A stretch of DNA of 57,500 bases, from contig NC_135567.1 in the NCBI RefSeq assembly GCF_964340395.1, positions 3,932,399 through 3,989,898 of the forward strand. Reading direction: 5' to 3'. The notes below the pieces were generated by a model, which did not search any database, was not told where the DNA came from, and saw only the letters and a program-made list of their open reading frames with translations. The position numbers and the translations under genes are program-made. The DNA comes from Glandiceps talaboti (Eukaryota > Hemichordata > Enteropneusta > Spengelidae). Numbering within the stretch: the stretch's first letter is position 1; each line of letters begins with the position of its first letter. Positions 1 through 10,692 of the stretch are shown here, piece by piece.

Positions 1-73
1 CTTGTATATGAACAGAAATGTCTTATGAAAAAAAATCCTACAACTAAACAATAAAAAAACTTTCAATTGACAG

Positions 74-145
74 GACTCTTGATATGGATGAGAGGCTGAA
101 TGATGGCTTTGGACAAGATCAATATCCAACAGATTCAACAGAAAG
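74..145 (+). CDS. DUF4806 gene, first exon in window
   Basis: An acceptor (...ttgacag) precedes the exon and the donor AG|gtaagt follows it. The reading TLDMDERLNDGFGQDQY... is acidic and low in complexity. It ends in phase 2, which fits the one-base lead of the next exon and completes an Arg codon across the junction. No start codon is visible, so earlier exons lie outside the window. Confidence 0.5.
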
Positions 146-499
146 GTAAGTAAGATTACAATTATTAGTTACATTTAATACTTGCTATGTATAAATACTG
201 CAGCAATATGATGTTTATGCATTTAGGTGGTGGGTATCTTTTAGCTCAGTATAATAAAACTCCATCAATAATTTATCATTTCTCTTCTTCTTCTTTTTTA
301 ATTTTTATTTATTTTCAGTACACAACACAAAAAGTACAGCACAAAGAAAAGAATACACATCACAGGAAAAGTAATCACCCTACACTTCAAAAATATTATG
401 AAAATTGTCCGATTTCTTCAAATGTTTTTGTAATTTATCAGTTGATATAGCTATTTGTTTTCGATATTGAAAATTTGTTTAACATATAACCTAAAAACA

Positions 500-3110
500 G
501 AAATATGAAGTAGCTTATCAGAATATTTACACCTAAATATAAAATATCGACCTAATAAGTAAAGAAATTTGTAAGTATGTCAGCATCTTTTTGGGGATCA
601 CCCAGAATACAATATATGGCATTGATAGGCAAATATTTTTCGTTATCGAGTGAAACCATTCTCTTAGAGACTTCCAAAATGAAGCAACATAACGACAATC
701 CCAAAAGAAATGAAAATAATCTTCTTCAGTTTCTTTGCAAAATGAACACACAGAGGAACCAGTCAGCCCCCAAGAGAATAACAACTTATTCACCGGCAAA
801 ATCTTCATTATCAATCGATATTGAAAACTACGCAGCTTAGTGCAAATTGTTATTTTGTATAACATTATAAATAAATTGTTCAAAGGAAAAATTTCATCTA
901 ATATGTCATGCCAATAGCAAACAATATGTACAGGGATATCATCTGGAGTTTGTGTGTACAAAAAATATTTGTATATATCTCTGTTAATTAGCCCCCCCCC
1001 CCCCCCTCGGACAAAGTCCGACGAGCGCTACTACGTTGGGTCCCGTCCGTCCGTGTGTGCGTGCGTGCTTCCGTCCATGTGCAGCCATATCTTTAATATG
1101 AATAAGGCAATTTCAACCAAACCAGGTACAAATGTCAGATACTATAGGCCGCATATGCACGTCACTTCATTTCACAATGGTCGCGACAACAGCGAAATGA
1201 CAGCCATATTTGTCAGAAATATTCACATTTTGCCTATTAACATTTGAAGCCTAACAGATACAGACCCCATTCATATGTCTTCACCCATTTTATCAATGAT
1301 GACATTTCTAATGACACATTGACCTTTGACCTTGACCCTTATCTCCAAGGTCAAATAGCCATAGTATTGCCTAAGTACATATGCATAAGGCAATTTCAAC
1401 CAAACCATGCAGGTACAGATGTCAGATGCTGTAATCTGCATATGCACGTCACTTTATTTCACAATGGTCGCGACAACATCGAAATGGCACCCATATTTTC
1501 GAGATGAAGCTACGATCAGACCAACTACAGAGAGATGCGCACAGCTTGAGGCTTAACAGATACAGACCCAGACCCCATTCATCTTTCTTCACCCATGTTA
1601 TGAATGATGACCTTTCTAATGACACATTGAATTTTGACTTTGACCTTCATCTTCAACGTCAAAAAACCACAGACTTGTCCAAGTGTACGTGTACACATGT
1701 ATATTGCTATGCAGATCTCATATTGTTATAGCAAACTTATTCTATCAATTATCTTTGCTCCTCTCTTTTAACACTCACACACACATATCATACTTGTGTT
1801 TTCTATACATCATTCCTCATGCATTACAATTTGCATGCAACTAAATTTCAAAGTACTCTAACATTTAAATCTGTAACTTTATTTCATGTTCAAACAATAC
1901 CTTCCATTTCAATAGTAGCAACAAGATCCCTTCTTGCTACTACAGCAAATTGTTTTTGAGGGGGGCTATGTCTTTGACAAAGACTTGTTTTCTCAAGCGT
2001 TAGGCACTTTCTATTACGAAAAACAGGTGTACATACCAATAATTTTCCACCATTGTCTCTTTTAAATAATTGTTTCCATGGTAAGGGTATAGCTGATATT
2101 AATTGATTATATTCAATTTGAGTACAAATAATGCCATAGATTCTAGAAAAATTCTCATATGAATACAGCTTCCCATCAGTGTCTAAAATATCATTGATAA
2201 AAACAACACCATTAGTCAAAAAATTCTTCCACAAAATAGGACTATCGTGAACTCTTATATAAGAATTGTTACAAATCAATTGACAACAAATGTCTCTAAA
2301 GTTATTAACAGATGTATGATTATATTGCAGCCATGATAAAATAATTTCCTTTAAAAAAACTGAGTGGACACGGTTAAGGGTATTTTAGTCTTGGCTGTCA
2401 AGATTAGCATACTTTAAAAAGGGGTCTCCAATCTCATCAAGAATTGAGTTATACCATTTACTACAAAATAAACTATCATTTTTTATAATTCTAAGGAACC
2501 ATGAAGCTTTCAAAGATTTATTAAAAACTTCAAGGTTAGTCAGATTAAGACCGCCATTTTCGTACTCTTTATATATACTATTTCTCCTTATCCATTCTCG
2601 CTTACCTTCCCAAAGAAATTTAAAAACCAAGGAGTTGTAATCTTTAAAAAAAATTAAGCGTTGGAGATGGAAGAGACAAACAAATATGTAAACTGTGAAA
2701 CAACCAAAGATTTTATGAGAGACACTTTCTCGTATAGGGTTAGACCCCGGCCCTACCATGGCTGCAATATTTTCCTCGCCTTTTCAAGCCGAGAGTAAAA
2801 ATTTACATCGATTAAATGTGATAAATCAACAGGGATATGTACACCCAAGACATCTACTGCCCCATCAGTCCATTCTAGGGGATGTGTTGTATTTATTTTG
2901 AAATTACTATACTTTAATGAACCAACACGCAATACTTTACACTTTTTATAATTAGGCTTTAGCCCTGAGATCGAAGAAAACTTGTCTAGAATATCAATCA
3001 AAGCATTAAATGAACCAAGTGTAGGTTGAATAGGAAAATTAGTATCATCAGCATATTGAGAAATTTTATTCTCAACTGGTCCAGTAACCAACCCCTTACC
3101 ATTTCTCTTT
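500..3110 (-). mobile_element. Decayed 5'-truncated LINE (L1/Tx1-like ORF2, RT to zf-RVT)
   Basis: On the minus strand, fragments appear in the order of a LINE ORF2. The RT catalytic motif QYADDT and post-RT region lie at 3110-2753. A thumb/connector segment with ENGGLNLTNLEVFNKSLKAS lies at 2759-2385. A further connector lies at 2279 to about 1967. The C-terminal cysteine motif (CSFCKETEEDYFHFFWDC, zf-RVT type) lies within 961-533. Everything upstream of the YADD motif is missing, so the copy is 5' truncated. Several frameshifts and stops break it, and an unrelated element (991-1966) splits it. It lies antisense in the first intron of the DUF4806 gene. Confidence 0.75.
991..1966. mobile_element. 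TA-flanked repeat with terminal stem-loop (element a)
   Basis: The element starts G(C)15TCGG and ends GGGGGGC, with TA on each side (989-990 and 1967-1968). Removing it rejoins the antisense LINE reading ...KSLSKT / INRDIYKYFL..., so both edges are well supported. Just inside the left end is the stem-loop TCGGAC-aaa-GTCCGA, followed by CGAGCGC and a CCGTCCGTCCGTGTG tract. The interior has two diverged copies of a unit of about 280 bp, sharing AAGGCAATTTCAACCAAACC (near 1105 and 1387). There is no coding capacity. The TA duplication suggests a Tc1/mariner-like mechanism, which is inference. Confidence 0.65.
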
Positions 3111-3337
3111 ACAAATTTGCTATTGCAAAACTATCTGCCACATTACAGGGAGCTCTTGAGGCACAAACAAGGTCTGCAGCTGCAAAAAGGTTTAACATTA
3201 AGAAAAGATAATGAAAGACCAGACTAAATTCATCCTTTGTGTATTGTCCTGGCCCATCCCTTCATAAATCTGCTGCCTCAAGACTTTTATTTGGAGTTTT
3301 CAATGTAAAGAATATGACAGAACCCCACAGCCTCCAA

Positions 3338-3421
3338 GTGGCAGGCAGGCCAGATCGAAATTATTTTCACGAGTGAAGGAACCACATCACTCGTGAAAAT
3401 AATTTCGATCTGGCCTGCCAC
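3338..3421. repeat. Long near-perfect hairpin (35-39 bp arms, 10-nt loop)
   Basis: The left arm 3338-3376 and right arm 3387-3421 are reverse complements, apart from a 4-nt direct duplication (ggcagg-type) in the left arm. The loop is AGGAACCACA. The arm core is CAGATCGAAATTATTTTCAC. It sits in an intron of the DUF4806 gene. It could be a small foldback repeat, a recent inverted duplication, or a hairpin RNA source. Confidence 0.85.
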
Positions 3422-3948
3422 TGCCCCCAAGACTGTGTCTGGGATTTTGTTTTACTGACCTGGTTGATAAGCTATGATAAAAACAAGTTTGTTTACATTG
3501 GGTGTCTGGACTAAAATGATGTACAGTAAAAACGGAGAGTGTAAACAAAAATCAGAGACACGGTTTTTTGGGCCTGGGCAGCATTAATTGAGTGGTATAT
3601 GTTTCATTTTCAGGTGCTCTTTGTATTGTGTAAATAAAAGATGATAAGATATTCGACCACCTTTGATTTTCTCCCATTCACACTGACCACTTTCACTTTT
3701 TAATTAAACATATTCAATACAGAAGTGAATAGAGGAGATCCAAAGCTTCAAGATAATATATAGTTTATTGGGTATAACATGTTTTTATTTTCAACTGAAC
3801 CATAACAGTCTGCAGTTCTTATTAGTTGTAGTCTACATGTATATCCTTAATAACCTTTAACAAGGCTAAGTGATCTTTTTTGGCCGTAGATGATATAACC
3901 TGATATATTTTGATTAAGGTGGTGTAACTTAAAATATTTTCCTTGTAG

Positions 3949-4159
3949 AACTTTGAAAACAGTACTGCTGGTGCTCAGTGAGATTAGGCAGCAGGTCAAG
4001 CAGAATACTCTGCTGCTAAAGTCCCTTAAGGTGAGGCAGCAGCAATAGGTCAATGTAGACATTGACATCAGTGAGGACTTCCGTCTTCCGATGGAATCAG
4101 AAGCCGATGTGACTGCTGTGGAGGAGACCCTCCAAGATAAAGAAAAATCAAAGCGACTA
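3949..4159 (+). pseudogene. DUF4806 gene, exon with in-frame TAG
   Basis: The acceptor is ccttgtag and the donor is CTA|gtaagt. The first half reads RTLKTVLLVLSEIRQQVK..., an amphipathic, probably coiled-coil stretch. The second half (DISEDFRLPMESEADVTAV) begins the DUF4806 block. The codon at 4046-4048 is TAG in a Gln-rich run (RQQQ-stop), most simply a CAG to TAG change. The reading is clean on both sides, which suggests a recent lesion. An alternative internal donor (CTTAAG|gtgagg, near 4030) exists, but the 18-nt gap to the next AG is too short for an intron. Confidence 0.55.
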
Positions 4160-4330
4160 GTAAGTTGATGCATTTGAACATTTTGGATCATTTAGTTTTC
4201 AGGGATAATTTTCAGAAACAGATTTACAGCTTAAGTTAGAATGGAGATAAAAATATTAGATATTGCGTTACTGTCTTAATGCTCTTAATGTAAGAGCATA
4301 GGTTATTGAATGTATTAGCAGGGCAGAAAT

Positions 4331-6306
4331 CAATCTGATTAAAATCCGATGTGGTGAAAGCGGCTAGATGTACTTATTTACCTCTATTCATCGTGTTGTG
4401 TCGTTTGTTTTGTTCGGAGTGATCGCCGCCTTCCCACATCTGAACCGGTGTAATCTAGAATCCCGTTGAACGTGGACAATATTGTAAGGATTTTTCAACC
4501 AATCAGCACGTTTCTTTCAAAATCATTTAGAGATACAGTTGCCACCACCGACGCATCGTCAAATTAAAGTTATCATGTTTAGTCTAACAGGCAGGGGGAT
4601 TCTTGTCATATACACAGTGAAGCCTTTAGTAGGCACCCAGCCGGGCCGTAGTTACTCTTTGTAGCATCATGTGTATTTGATCCTGAGGTAGACTTTCGAC
4701 TTGAAGGAAATGGCACCATGTGTGTATGAGCGAGTCAACTACTTATTTTATTATACATGGTTTTCATACATTTTATTTTATTATACAAACGTAATTCCTT
4801 GAAGGGGGGGGGGGGGTAAGATTGTCGTTTTTCGCGTGCGTCAAAATCACTACAGCCTACAGGGATATTTAATTCATACTAAGAATATGTAAGATGGAAT
4901 CAAAAGAGGCAATGCTATTTTACTACTCTTGAAAATGACAGTCAGAAACTTTGCCGACATAATACACGGAGTGAGATGCATGTTGTTCTAAAATAACCGT
5001 ATGGCCAAGTAACCCAGCTGACAAGGGAGTGGTGTACAATTAATGAATGACAAAAACAACCACATGAATGCTACGAAAACATGATTTTATTATTCACCCA
5101 CACCTAAACAGAAGTTCCTGAATTCAAGAGACTGTTTTTCTGTTTGTTCGGTCATCACAACTATAAATGATGGTACGTGACGAACGCACGTGTCAACCAA
5201 TTTCGTGCAACTAGGATTTACTTGTACGACAACTCTTGGTTTTTAAAACGTCCTATATAGCTTTAAGTTTTAGGATTACCTAATGCCAAATTCTAGACTA
5301 GACGGGTAGCTGTTTAGACACGATGCGATTCATAGTACACAAATATAAATACGGCACTCCACTACGTATACGTAGGTAATTATAATGTCATGTGATCTTG
5401 TCTGTCAACGAAAGTTAACGAAGGCACAGTAGGTACGTGCACATAATCAGAGCCGATTGTTCAATCGTAGTCGCAACTTTTAAAGGACGTACATTCATGA
5501 TAATTGATTTGAATAGTCTATGTGGGGAGGACGTTGCCAAAATCCACCTACACGAAGGTTCTAAGTTAGGCCATGTTGGGGTATAACGTGAAACTAATAC
5601 GAATGTAAATCCGGAAATTACCGATGAGATGTCACATGTTTGACATGACGTGAAGTGACCTCGTTCTACTGATGTTGATTCAATCCTTCTATTAACGTGA
5701 AAATCAAAAGTTCGGTCGCCTGAAATAATTATTCAGCAATAGTTTAGTAATTCCAAACGGATTTGTAGATGTTTGTAGATGATAGTTGAAACATTTATGT
5801 CAAAGGCGTGGTCAACGTGTTCGTCACTGTCGCGGTGCGATGTCACAGTCAAAATCGAATTGTATAAATTACGGAAGCATGCGAATATATAGACTCGACA
5901 TAAACAACTTGAAGGCTAAAAAGCATGAGAACTGGTAAATACAATTTCTAGTTGAAACTATGTTTTGCAGAGACAGTTAAATGTTTTACAATTTGAATTG
6001 CAATGTTGCGACCCAGTGAAAATGGTTACTTCATCCGATCTAATCTTTGGAATGGCCTTTAATGGGAAGTGGTGTCCTGCTGTTTGCAAAACATCCATCA
6101 ATTTCTCCAGTGTTTGAAGCTGCCAACGTAACACTCGTCCTAATTGGCTATTCAAAAGCGCGAGATTTAAACGGGATTGTAGATTACACCGGTTCAGATG
6201 TGGGAAGGCGGCGATCACTCCGAACAAAACAAACGACACAACACGATGAATAGAGGTAAATAAGTACATCTAGCCGCTTTCACCACATCGGATTTTAATC
6301 AGATTG
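4331..6306. mobile_element. MULE-like non-autonomous DNA transposon
   Basis: Terminal inverted repeats of 136 bp (4331-4466 and 6171-6306) differ at one visible position. The ends are CAATCTGATTAAAATCCG. The flanks carry the direct repeat GGCAGAAAT (4322-4330 and 6307-6315), a 9-bp target duplication. Long inverted repeats with 9-11 bp duplications are typical of Mutator-like elements. The 1.7-kb interior has no credible ORF, only a poly-G run near 4806 and AT-rich sequence, so mobilisation would need a transposase elsewhere. The near-identical ends suggest a fairly young insertion. Confidence 0.8.
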
Positions 6307-6927
6307 GGCAGAAATTTATTCCAATGAAAACTTGTTTAGAACTGCTTAAGATTTTTAATGTTAACTTTTCTTTTTAATTTTTACGTGACTATTAAACATG
6401 TTTTGATCAAAAGGCTTCAAATCCCTAATGATCCAGACTGTCTATCACTATAATTAAAGGACTCCTGAATTCCTTTCAGAAGGTTTTTTAAGTGATATAC
6501 TAGGTATGTATCTTGGTTAAGGGTTCCAGGTATTGTACTTAGGATCATTGTGCTTAACTTTAAGAAGACTGCTTTCTGTGTTGTTGCCACATACTATGTG
6601 CATCTAAATTATTATCATGTAACCATTATTGGAATTCCCATAATTGGTGGAAGCCATGGTTCTTGGGCGTGGGATATCATAGAATTTTATCTGCACTGGC
6701 AAAAGTGTGTGTGGTATGTGTGCTTATCTGTCATACCAAGTAATGTAAATATTTCCCCTTTTATACCTGCTGTGCTTTGCAGTGTTTATCAAGTTAACTA
6801 TAGATATCTTGCTTTGGTGGTAGGTGTATACTACGTTCACACTTAGGCAGTTAAACCGGTGTCGGGCCTACTTAACTTTAAGTCAACTTAAACATTTCTA
6901 ATGTGAACGCACTATGTCAGCCCAGGG

Positions 6928-8151
6928 CTTAATTTAGTCCCAGACAAAGGGTGGGTTTAGGCCCGGTCTCAAACCGACTTAAAGTTAAGTCGACATAACA
7001 TAAGTTGAGTGTGCATGGTTAACCTGACCTAAACCCAACTTAAAAGTCATTCCAAGTTGCTAAAGCTACCTCTTCCCACCAGACCCTGCTGCATTGTCAA
7101 CTCGAAAGGGTGCGATTCACTGTTATGGTTGAAGGCACGTTCATGAACATCCACAAGGTTATGTGTTTGTTTCAACTGTTCTCCTCCTTTGTCGTTGATA
7201 TGGCGCTCGTCTTGACCTGTTTAATGTAATCTGTCCGTCATTTTCTTCACTGAAGTTTCTGAATCTAGCGAAATGACCTGTTTAACAGAGTTCGACCTTC
7301 TTGAGTGTAAAAAGCGTAAGAATAAAAGAAAGAGAGAGAACAACCTTGCTTGTGGTTGTCCGACGGCCGCCATTACGTTGGAATGAGGGTGCTATGACTT
7401 TGGAATGTTAGGTCGGGTCAAACGCAAAAACCTTTCATGAATGTAAGTCGAGTCGTAACATTTTTTGGCTTATCAGGCTAATCCTTATGTCGGCCTTGGG
7501 CCACTTTTGGATTTGAGTGTGAACGTAGTCGTACTCTGGGTTTTTGTTTTTTACTTATACCTCGTTCACACTCAAAACCAAAGTGGCCCAGGGCCGACAT
7601 AAGGATTAATCTGTTAAGCCAAAACAAATCACGGCTTGGAGTTAGTTCGGGTTCATACACGAAAGGTGGTAAGGCTTTTGATCCAAAGCCAAAGTGCCCT
7701 CACTCCACTCAAACCATCAAACAAGCCATATTCTCTCTCTTTCTACCATTCCTACATTTGTTGCTCAAGAAGGTTGAACTTTGTAAACCAGGGCCATTTT
7801 AATAAACTTAGAAACTCAAGTGAAGAAAATAATGAACAAATTATACAGAATAGATCAAGACGACCATGGAGAACAGTCGAAAAGAACACATACTTAATAT
7901 CGATGTTCATGAAAGTGCCCTTTGGAGTGGACAACACCGTAGGGTATGGTAGGAAGGGGTTACTTTAGGGACGTAGAAATTGAATGATACAGAATGGATT
8001 GTGTGTGCGTGTTCAGTGCTTCTATGCTGAAGTCAAACACCGAGGACGTCCTAAAGTCGGTTGAACCATTCACATTCAAAATAGTTTATGTCGGCTTATC
8101 TTTTACCCCAGCCCTAAACCCCCCCCCCCTCTTGTCTGGGACTAAATTAAG
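6928..8151. mobile_element. Foldback DNA element with nested inverted repeat
   Basis: The ends are perfect 20-bp inverted repeats: CTTAATTTAGTCCCAGACAA at 6928-6947 and its complement at 8132-8151. Weaker inverted similarity continues inward for about 80 bp. The interior contains a second inverted repeat with arms 7465-7525 and 7563-7622 around a 37-nt spacer. Motifs such as CGTTCACACT recur in both orientations, also just outside at 6833-6850 and 6902-6911. No ORF is supported. I could not define a target duplication (right flank is a TA microsatellite). Confidence 0.65.
7465..7622. repeat. Inner inverted repeat, about 60-bp arms
   Basis: TTGGCTTATCAGGCTAATCC starts the left arm and its near complement ends the right arm (GGATTAATCTGTTAAGCCAA). 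A few mismatches and one-base gaps interrupt the pairing. It lies inside the foldback element and could be a nested insertion or a structural part of it. Confidence 0.7.
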
Positions 8152-8291
8152 TATATATATATATATATTGTCTTGCATTTTTTGAATAAATGAATGGACC
8201 TCTTTATCACCGTACTGCTATAAAAATAAATATATAAATCAACAAATAAATGAAAAAAATTATATACTGGGGTATTTCCAACATAAAACTT

Positions 8292-8380
8292 AACCCTGCA
8301 ATGTTATGATAACATGGTTAAAGTCTTCTGCAACCCTGCAGTGTTATGATAACATGATAACATGGTTAAAGTCTTCTGCT
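8292..8380. repeat. Short direct duplication
   Basis: The string AACCCTGCA(A/G)TGTTATGATAACATG...GGTTAAAGTCTTCTGC occurs twice in tandem, just upstream of the core DUF4806 exon. It looks like a local replication-slippage duplication. Confidence 0.6.
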
Positions 8381-8422
8381 ACTTATATGTTTCCTGTACA
8401 CTCTATCAATTATATATTCCAG

Positions 8423-8588
8423 GTACGCCATCTCAGTACCTTGGGAGGTGTTTCTTCCAAGGATGTGGTGGAGAGGATAATGGTGGCCATGTTCTCTCAA
8501 TCATTATCCACGATCTACAACTGGCTGGGAAAAGGGAAACTAAAAAAACACGCCCTTTCACAACTGAGTATTGCAACAATTATCAAAG
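8423..8588 (+). CDS. DUF4806 gene, core exon
   Basis: The acceptor is tatattccag and the donor is AAAG|gtaatt. The translation starts VRHLSTLGGVSSKDVVERIM and continues through YNWLGKGKLKKHALSQLSIA. The GG turn, the basic GKGKLKK and the hydrophobic tail are the most diagnostic DUF4806 features here. It joins the previous exon in phase 0 and ends in phase 1. Confidence 0.6.
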
Positions 8589-8998
8589 GTAATTTCTCAA
8601 TTAAGATTTTGCATGTATCCTAACAGAGGGATAATGTCTCTGCAAGGCGAATTCTGTATTATTATTTATTTTTCACAGTGCTGCTCACATTGATATTCAG
8701 TTTTACTTTATTAGTTTATTAACCAAGGTAATGAAATGAGTATACCAGAGTAATGCAGTACATTATAAATAATCCTAATTAACCCCAGGATTGTAAGAGG
8801 CACAAGTGATGGACTTCTATATTCTCTCATGGTGCCAAATAATTTGACAAAAGCTTTTAGAGTGATATTCATAAAAATTATACCATCCAAATTATGATAT
8901 GTCTCAAAAAAGTGGCACTAGCCAGGGATCAAAGAAATAAAAAAAAAAAAAAAAAATCAGTAATGAATCGAAATCTCATGCAACATTTGCCATTCCAG

Positions 8999-9114
8999 AT
9001 GCAGCCCAACAGTCTAATGTAAAGGAGGCTGACTGTGAGGCAGCCATCAAAAACTGGCTGAAGTATGCCAGCGACCGGGATGGGGTCGAAAAAAGAGGGC
9101 AGAAAAGCAAAAAG
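8999..9114 (+). CDS. DUF4806 gene, penultimate exon
   Basis: The acceptor is cattccag and the donor is AAAAAG|gtacaa. Joined to the previous exon it reads KDAAQQSNVKEADCEAAIKN, then WLKYASDRDGVEKRGQKSKK. The polar helix with a WLKYA core ends in a lysine-rich tail, as expected after the DUF4806 core. A poly-A tract lies just upstream at 8940-8956. Confidence 0.5.
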
Positions 9115-9579
9115 GTACAATTATAGTGTCATATCAAATATTCATGACCTCAGTGAACTAAATCAAGATCACAGATGTCAGCCTGACTTCAAAATACTCA
9201 TTTCTTTATGGTGCATATATATTTTTCCAATCAGTTGACTTGTTACTTTGTAAGTTGTAACTGTGAAAGATGAAGTGTGTTGAAACCAGCCTCCAAAATG
9301 TTGTCCCTGCTTTCAGGAAATTCATGTTTTACTATTGAAACTATAATTGAAGGTCTCGTGAAGTGTTTGACATAGAAACATTTAATTTTTACCTTGTCAG
9401 CCATGAAGATATACTGTAACAGTTAAAAATATTGGTAATAATTTTATCTTTTTTCAGTATCTGGCAGTTTACTTGTGTAAATGACTTAATTTTGACTCAC
9501 ATGCTGGAGTCTGAGAAAACACCTATGATTTAAAATCAACAAAACATGACTGCCTAAAATTTTACTTCTTTATTTGCAG

Positions 9580-9656
9580 AAAGAGATAGAGAGCAAGCAA
9601 GGAAGTTCAAGGCTCTTAACCTGAACCTTGACTCAAGTGATGATGAACAAGAGTGA
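9580..9656 (+). CDS. DUF4806 gene, possible terminal exon
   Basis: The acceptor is tatttgcag. Phase from the preceding exon gives KEIESKQGSSRLLT and a stop at 9622-9624. A different frame gives ERDREQARKFKALNLNLDSS and an acidic DDEQE end at 9654-9656, which looks more like a natural terminus. Either the first is right, or one base has been gained or lost between the exons. A TA-flanked repeat begins seven bases after the second stop. Confidence 0.35.
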
Positions 9657-9662
9657 TTTTTA

Positions 9663-10615
9663 GCACAACTGAACTGAGGTTCAGTAGTGCTATAGGGATG
9701 GCAAAGTGTCTGTATGTCTGTGTGTGTGTGTGTAAACAACTTAAAGTCAAAAACTGCTGGACCGATGGCTTTGATATTTGGTGGTCATGTTACTTCTGGT
9801 ATCTAGTTGGGAAATTGTTCAAATGAAAATGATAGTATCACAGATATGGGTTTTGGGTCAAAAAATGTGATTTTTGGTCAAAAAACTTAAACTCCAAAAC
9901 TACAAGGCAGATTGGCATGAAATTTGGTGGGGACATTCTTAGGGGTGAGTAAATTAAGATTTGTTCATGACATGATGATTCCCTCAGTAATATGCAAATT
10001 AGGGCTAAAAATGTGTCTTTTTGGTCAAAACGCTATAATTCCAAAACTACTCAGCAGATTGGGCTGAAATTTAACAGGGATGCATCTGTGGGTGTATAGA
10101 CAAAGAAATACTAAGCATACTATGATTTCATGAGTGATATGCAAATTAGGTGGAAAAATGTTCATTTTTGGTCAAAAACTTATATCTCAAAAAGAACTTG
10201 GTCAATGAGACTGAAACTTGGGGAGATGTTTCTGAAAGTGTTATTCTTGCAGATTTTCTTCAAAAACATGATGATTGCATCACAGATGTGCATTTTGCAT
10301 CAACAAATGTGATTCTGGGTGTGAAACTCATGCAAAATGAAAAGTTATAGTTTTATAGATGCAATAAAATCATTAAAATCTTTTATGGGCTACTTCACAT
10401 GTCAATGTCAATTGCATGAAGATTACCCTCTGTTTAAGGTTGCTTGGAAACACTGTTTTAAAAATACTCTCTATGATTAAACAGGTTCATTCTGTGCTAC
10501 ATATATAATACAGTCTTTGGGGTCAAGAAAGTGTGATTCACCAAATGAACATGTATACCTAGCATGCTCACCATGCGAATAAATATTTTCAAAACAGTAC
10601 ATTGTACAGTTGTGC
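9663..10615. mobile_element. TA-flanked repeat with terminal stem-loop (element b)
   Basis: TA at 9661-9662 and 10616-10617 flanks ends GCACAACTGAAC and (complement) GCACAACTGTAC, 11 of 12 matching. The left end folds on itself: GCACAACTGAAC-tgag-GTTCAGTAGTGC. A TGTCTGTATGTCTGTGTG tract follows, then imperfect units sharing a pattern like 'aaaactac..gcagattggcatgaaatttgg' and 'atatgcaaattagg'. No protein can be read. It starts directly after the last exon of the DUF4806 gene. Confidence 0.65.
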
Positions 10616-10692
10616 TACAACACCATTGGTGGTATTTTTAGCATTCAAAGTTGGTGTGAGGAGACATTGTCCATAGGGCAACCATTTTATTA

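Larger units (their letters stand above)
74..9656 (+). pseudogene. DUF4806-domain gene, probably pseudogenised
   Basis: I assembled this gene from five GT-AG bounded segments: 74-145, 3949-4159, 8423-8588, 8999-9114 and a terminal exon from 9580. The first four join in phase and give one protein: an acidic leader, a heptad-like segment (LLVLSEIRQQVKQNTLLLK), then a block with LPMESEADVTAVEETLQD, LSTLGGVSSKDVVERIM and YNWLGKGKLKKHAL. This matches the DUF4806 pattern (a leucine/acidic 'lp..t.eel..lE..L' segment, a GG turn, then a Y-N-W/G-K-K-x-F-like core). The function of DUF4806 is not established; the proteins are often multicopy and may be mobile-element derived. The second exon has an in-frame TAG at 4046-4048. 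Exon phases also disagree at the last junction: the in-phase reading stops at 9622-9624, while another frame gives an acidic tail ending at 9654-9656. The gene starts upstream of the window. The family call is from recalled pattern only. Confidence 0.6.

Noticed and set aside
3104-3211. Plus-strand exon-like string (cattacag, then GALEAQTRSAAAKRFNIKKR and a stop)
   Set aside because: An acceptor and short open frame are present next to the LINE edge, but the phase cannot be tied to the DUF4806 exons and the protein is not recognisable.
5958-6269. 103-codon minus-strand ORF and its plus-strand counterpart
   Set aside because: They overlap the right terminal inverted repeat of the MULE-like element and have no family similarity.
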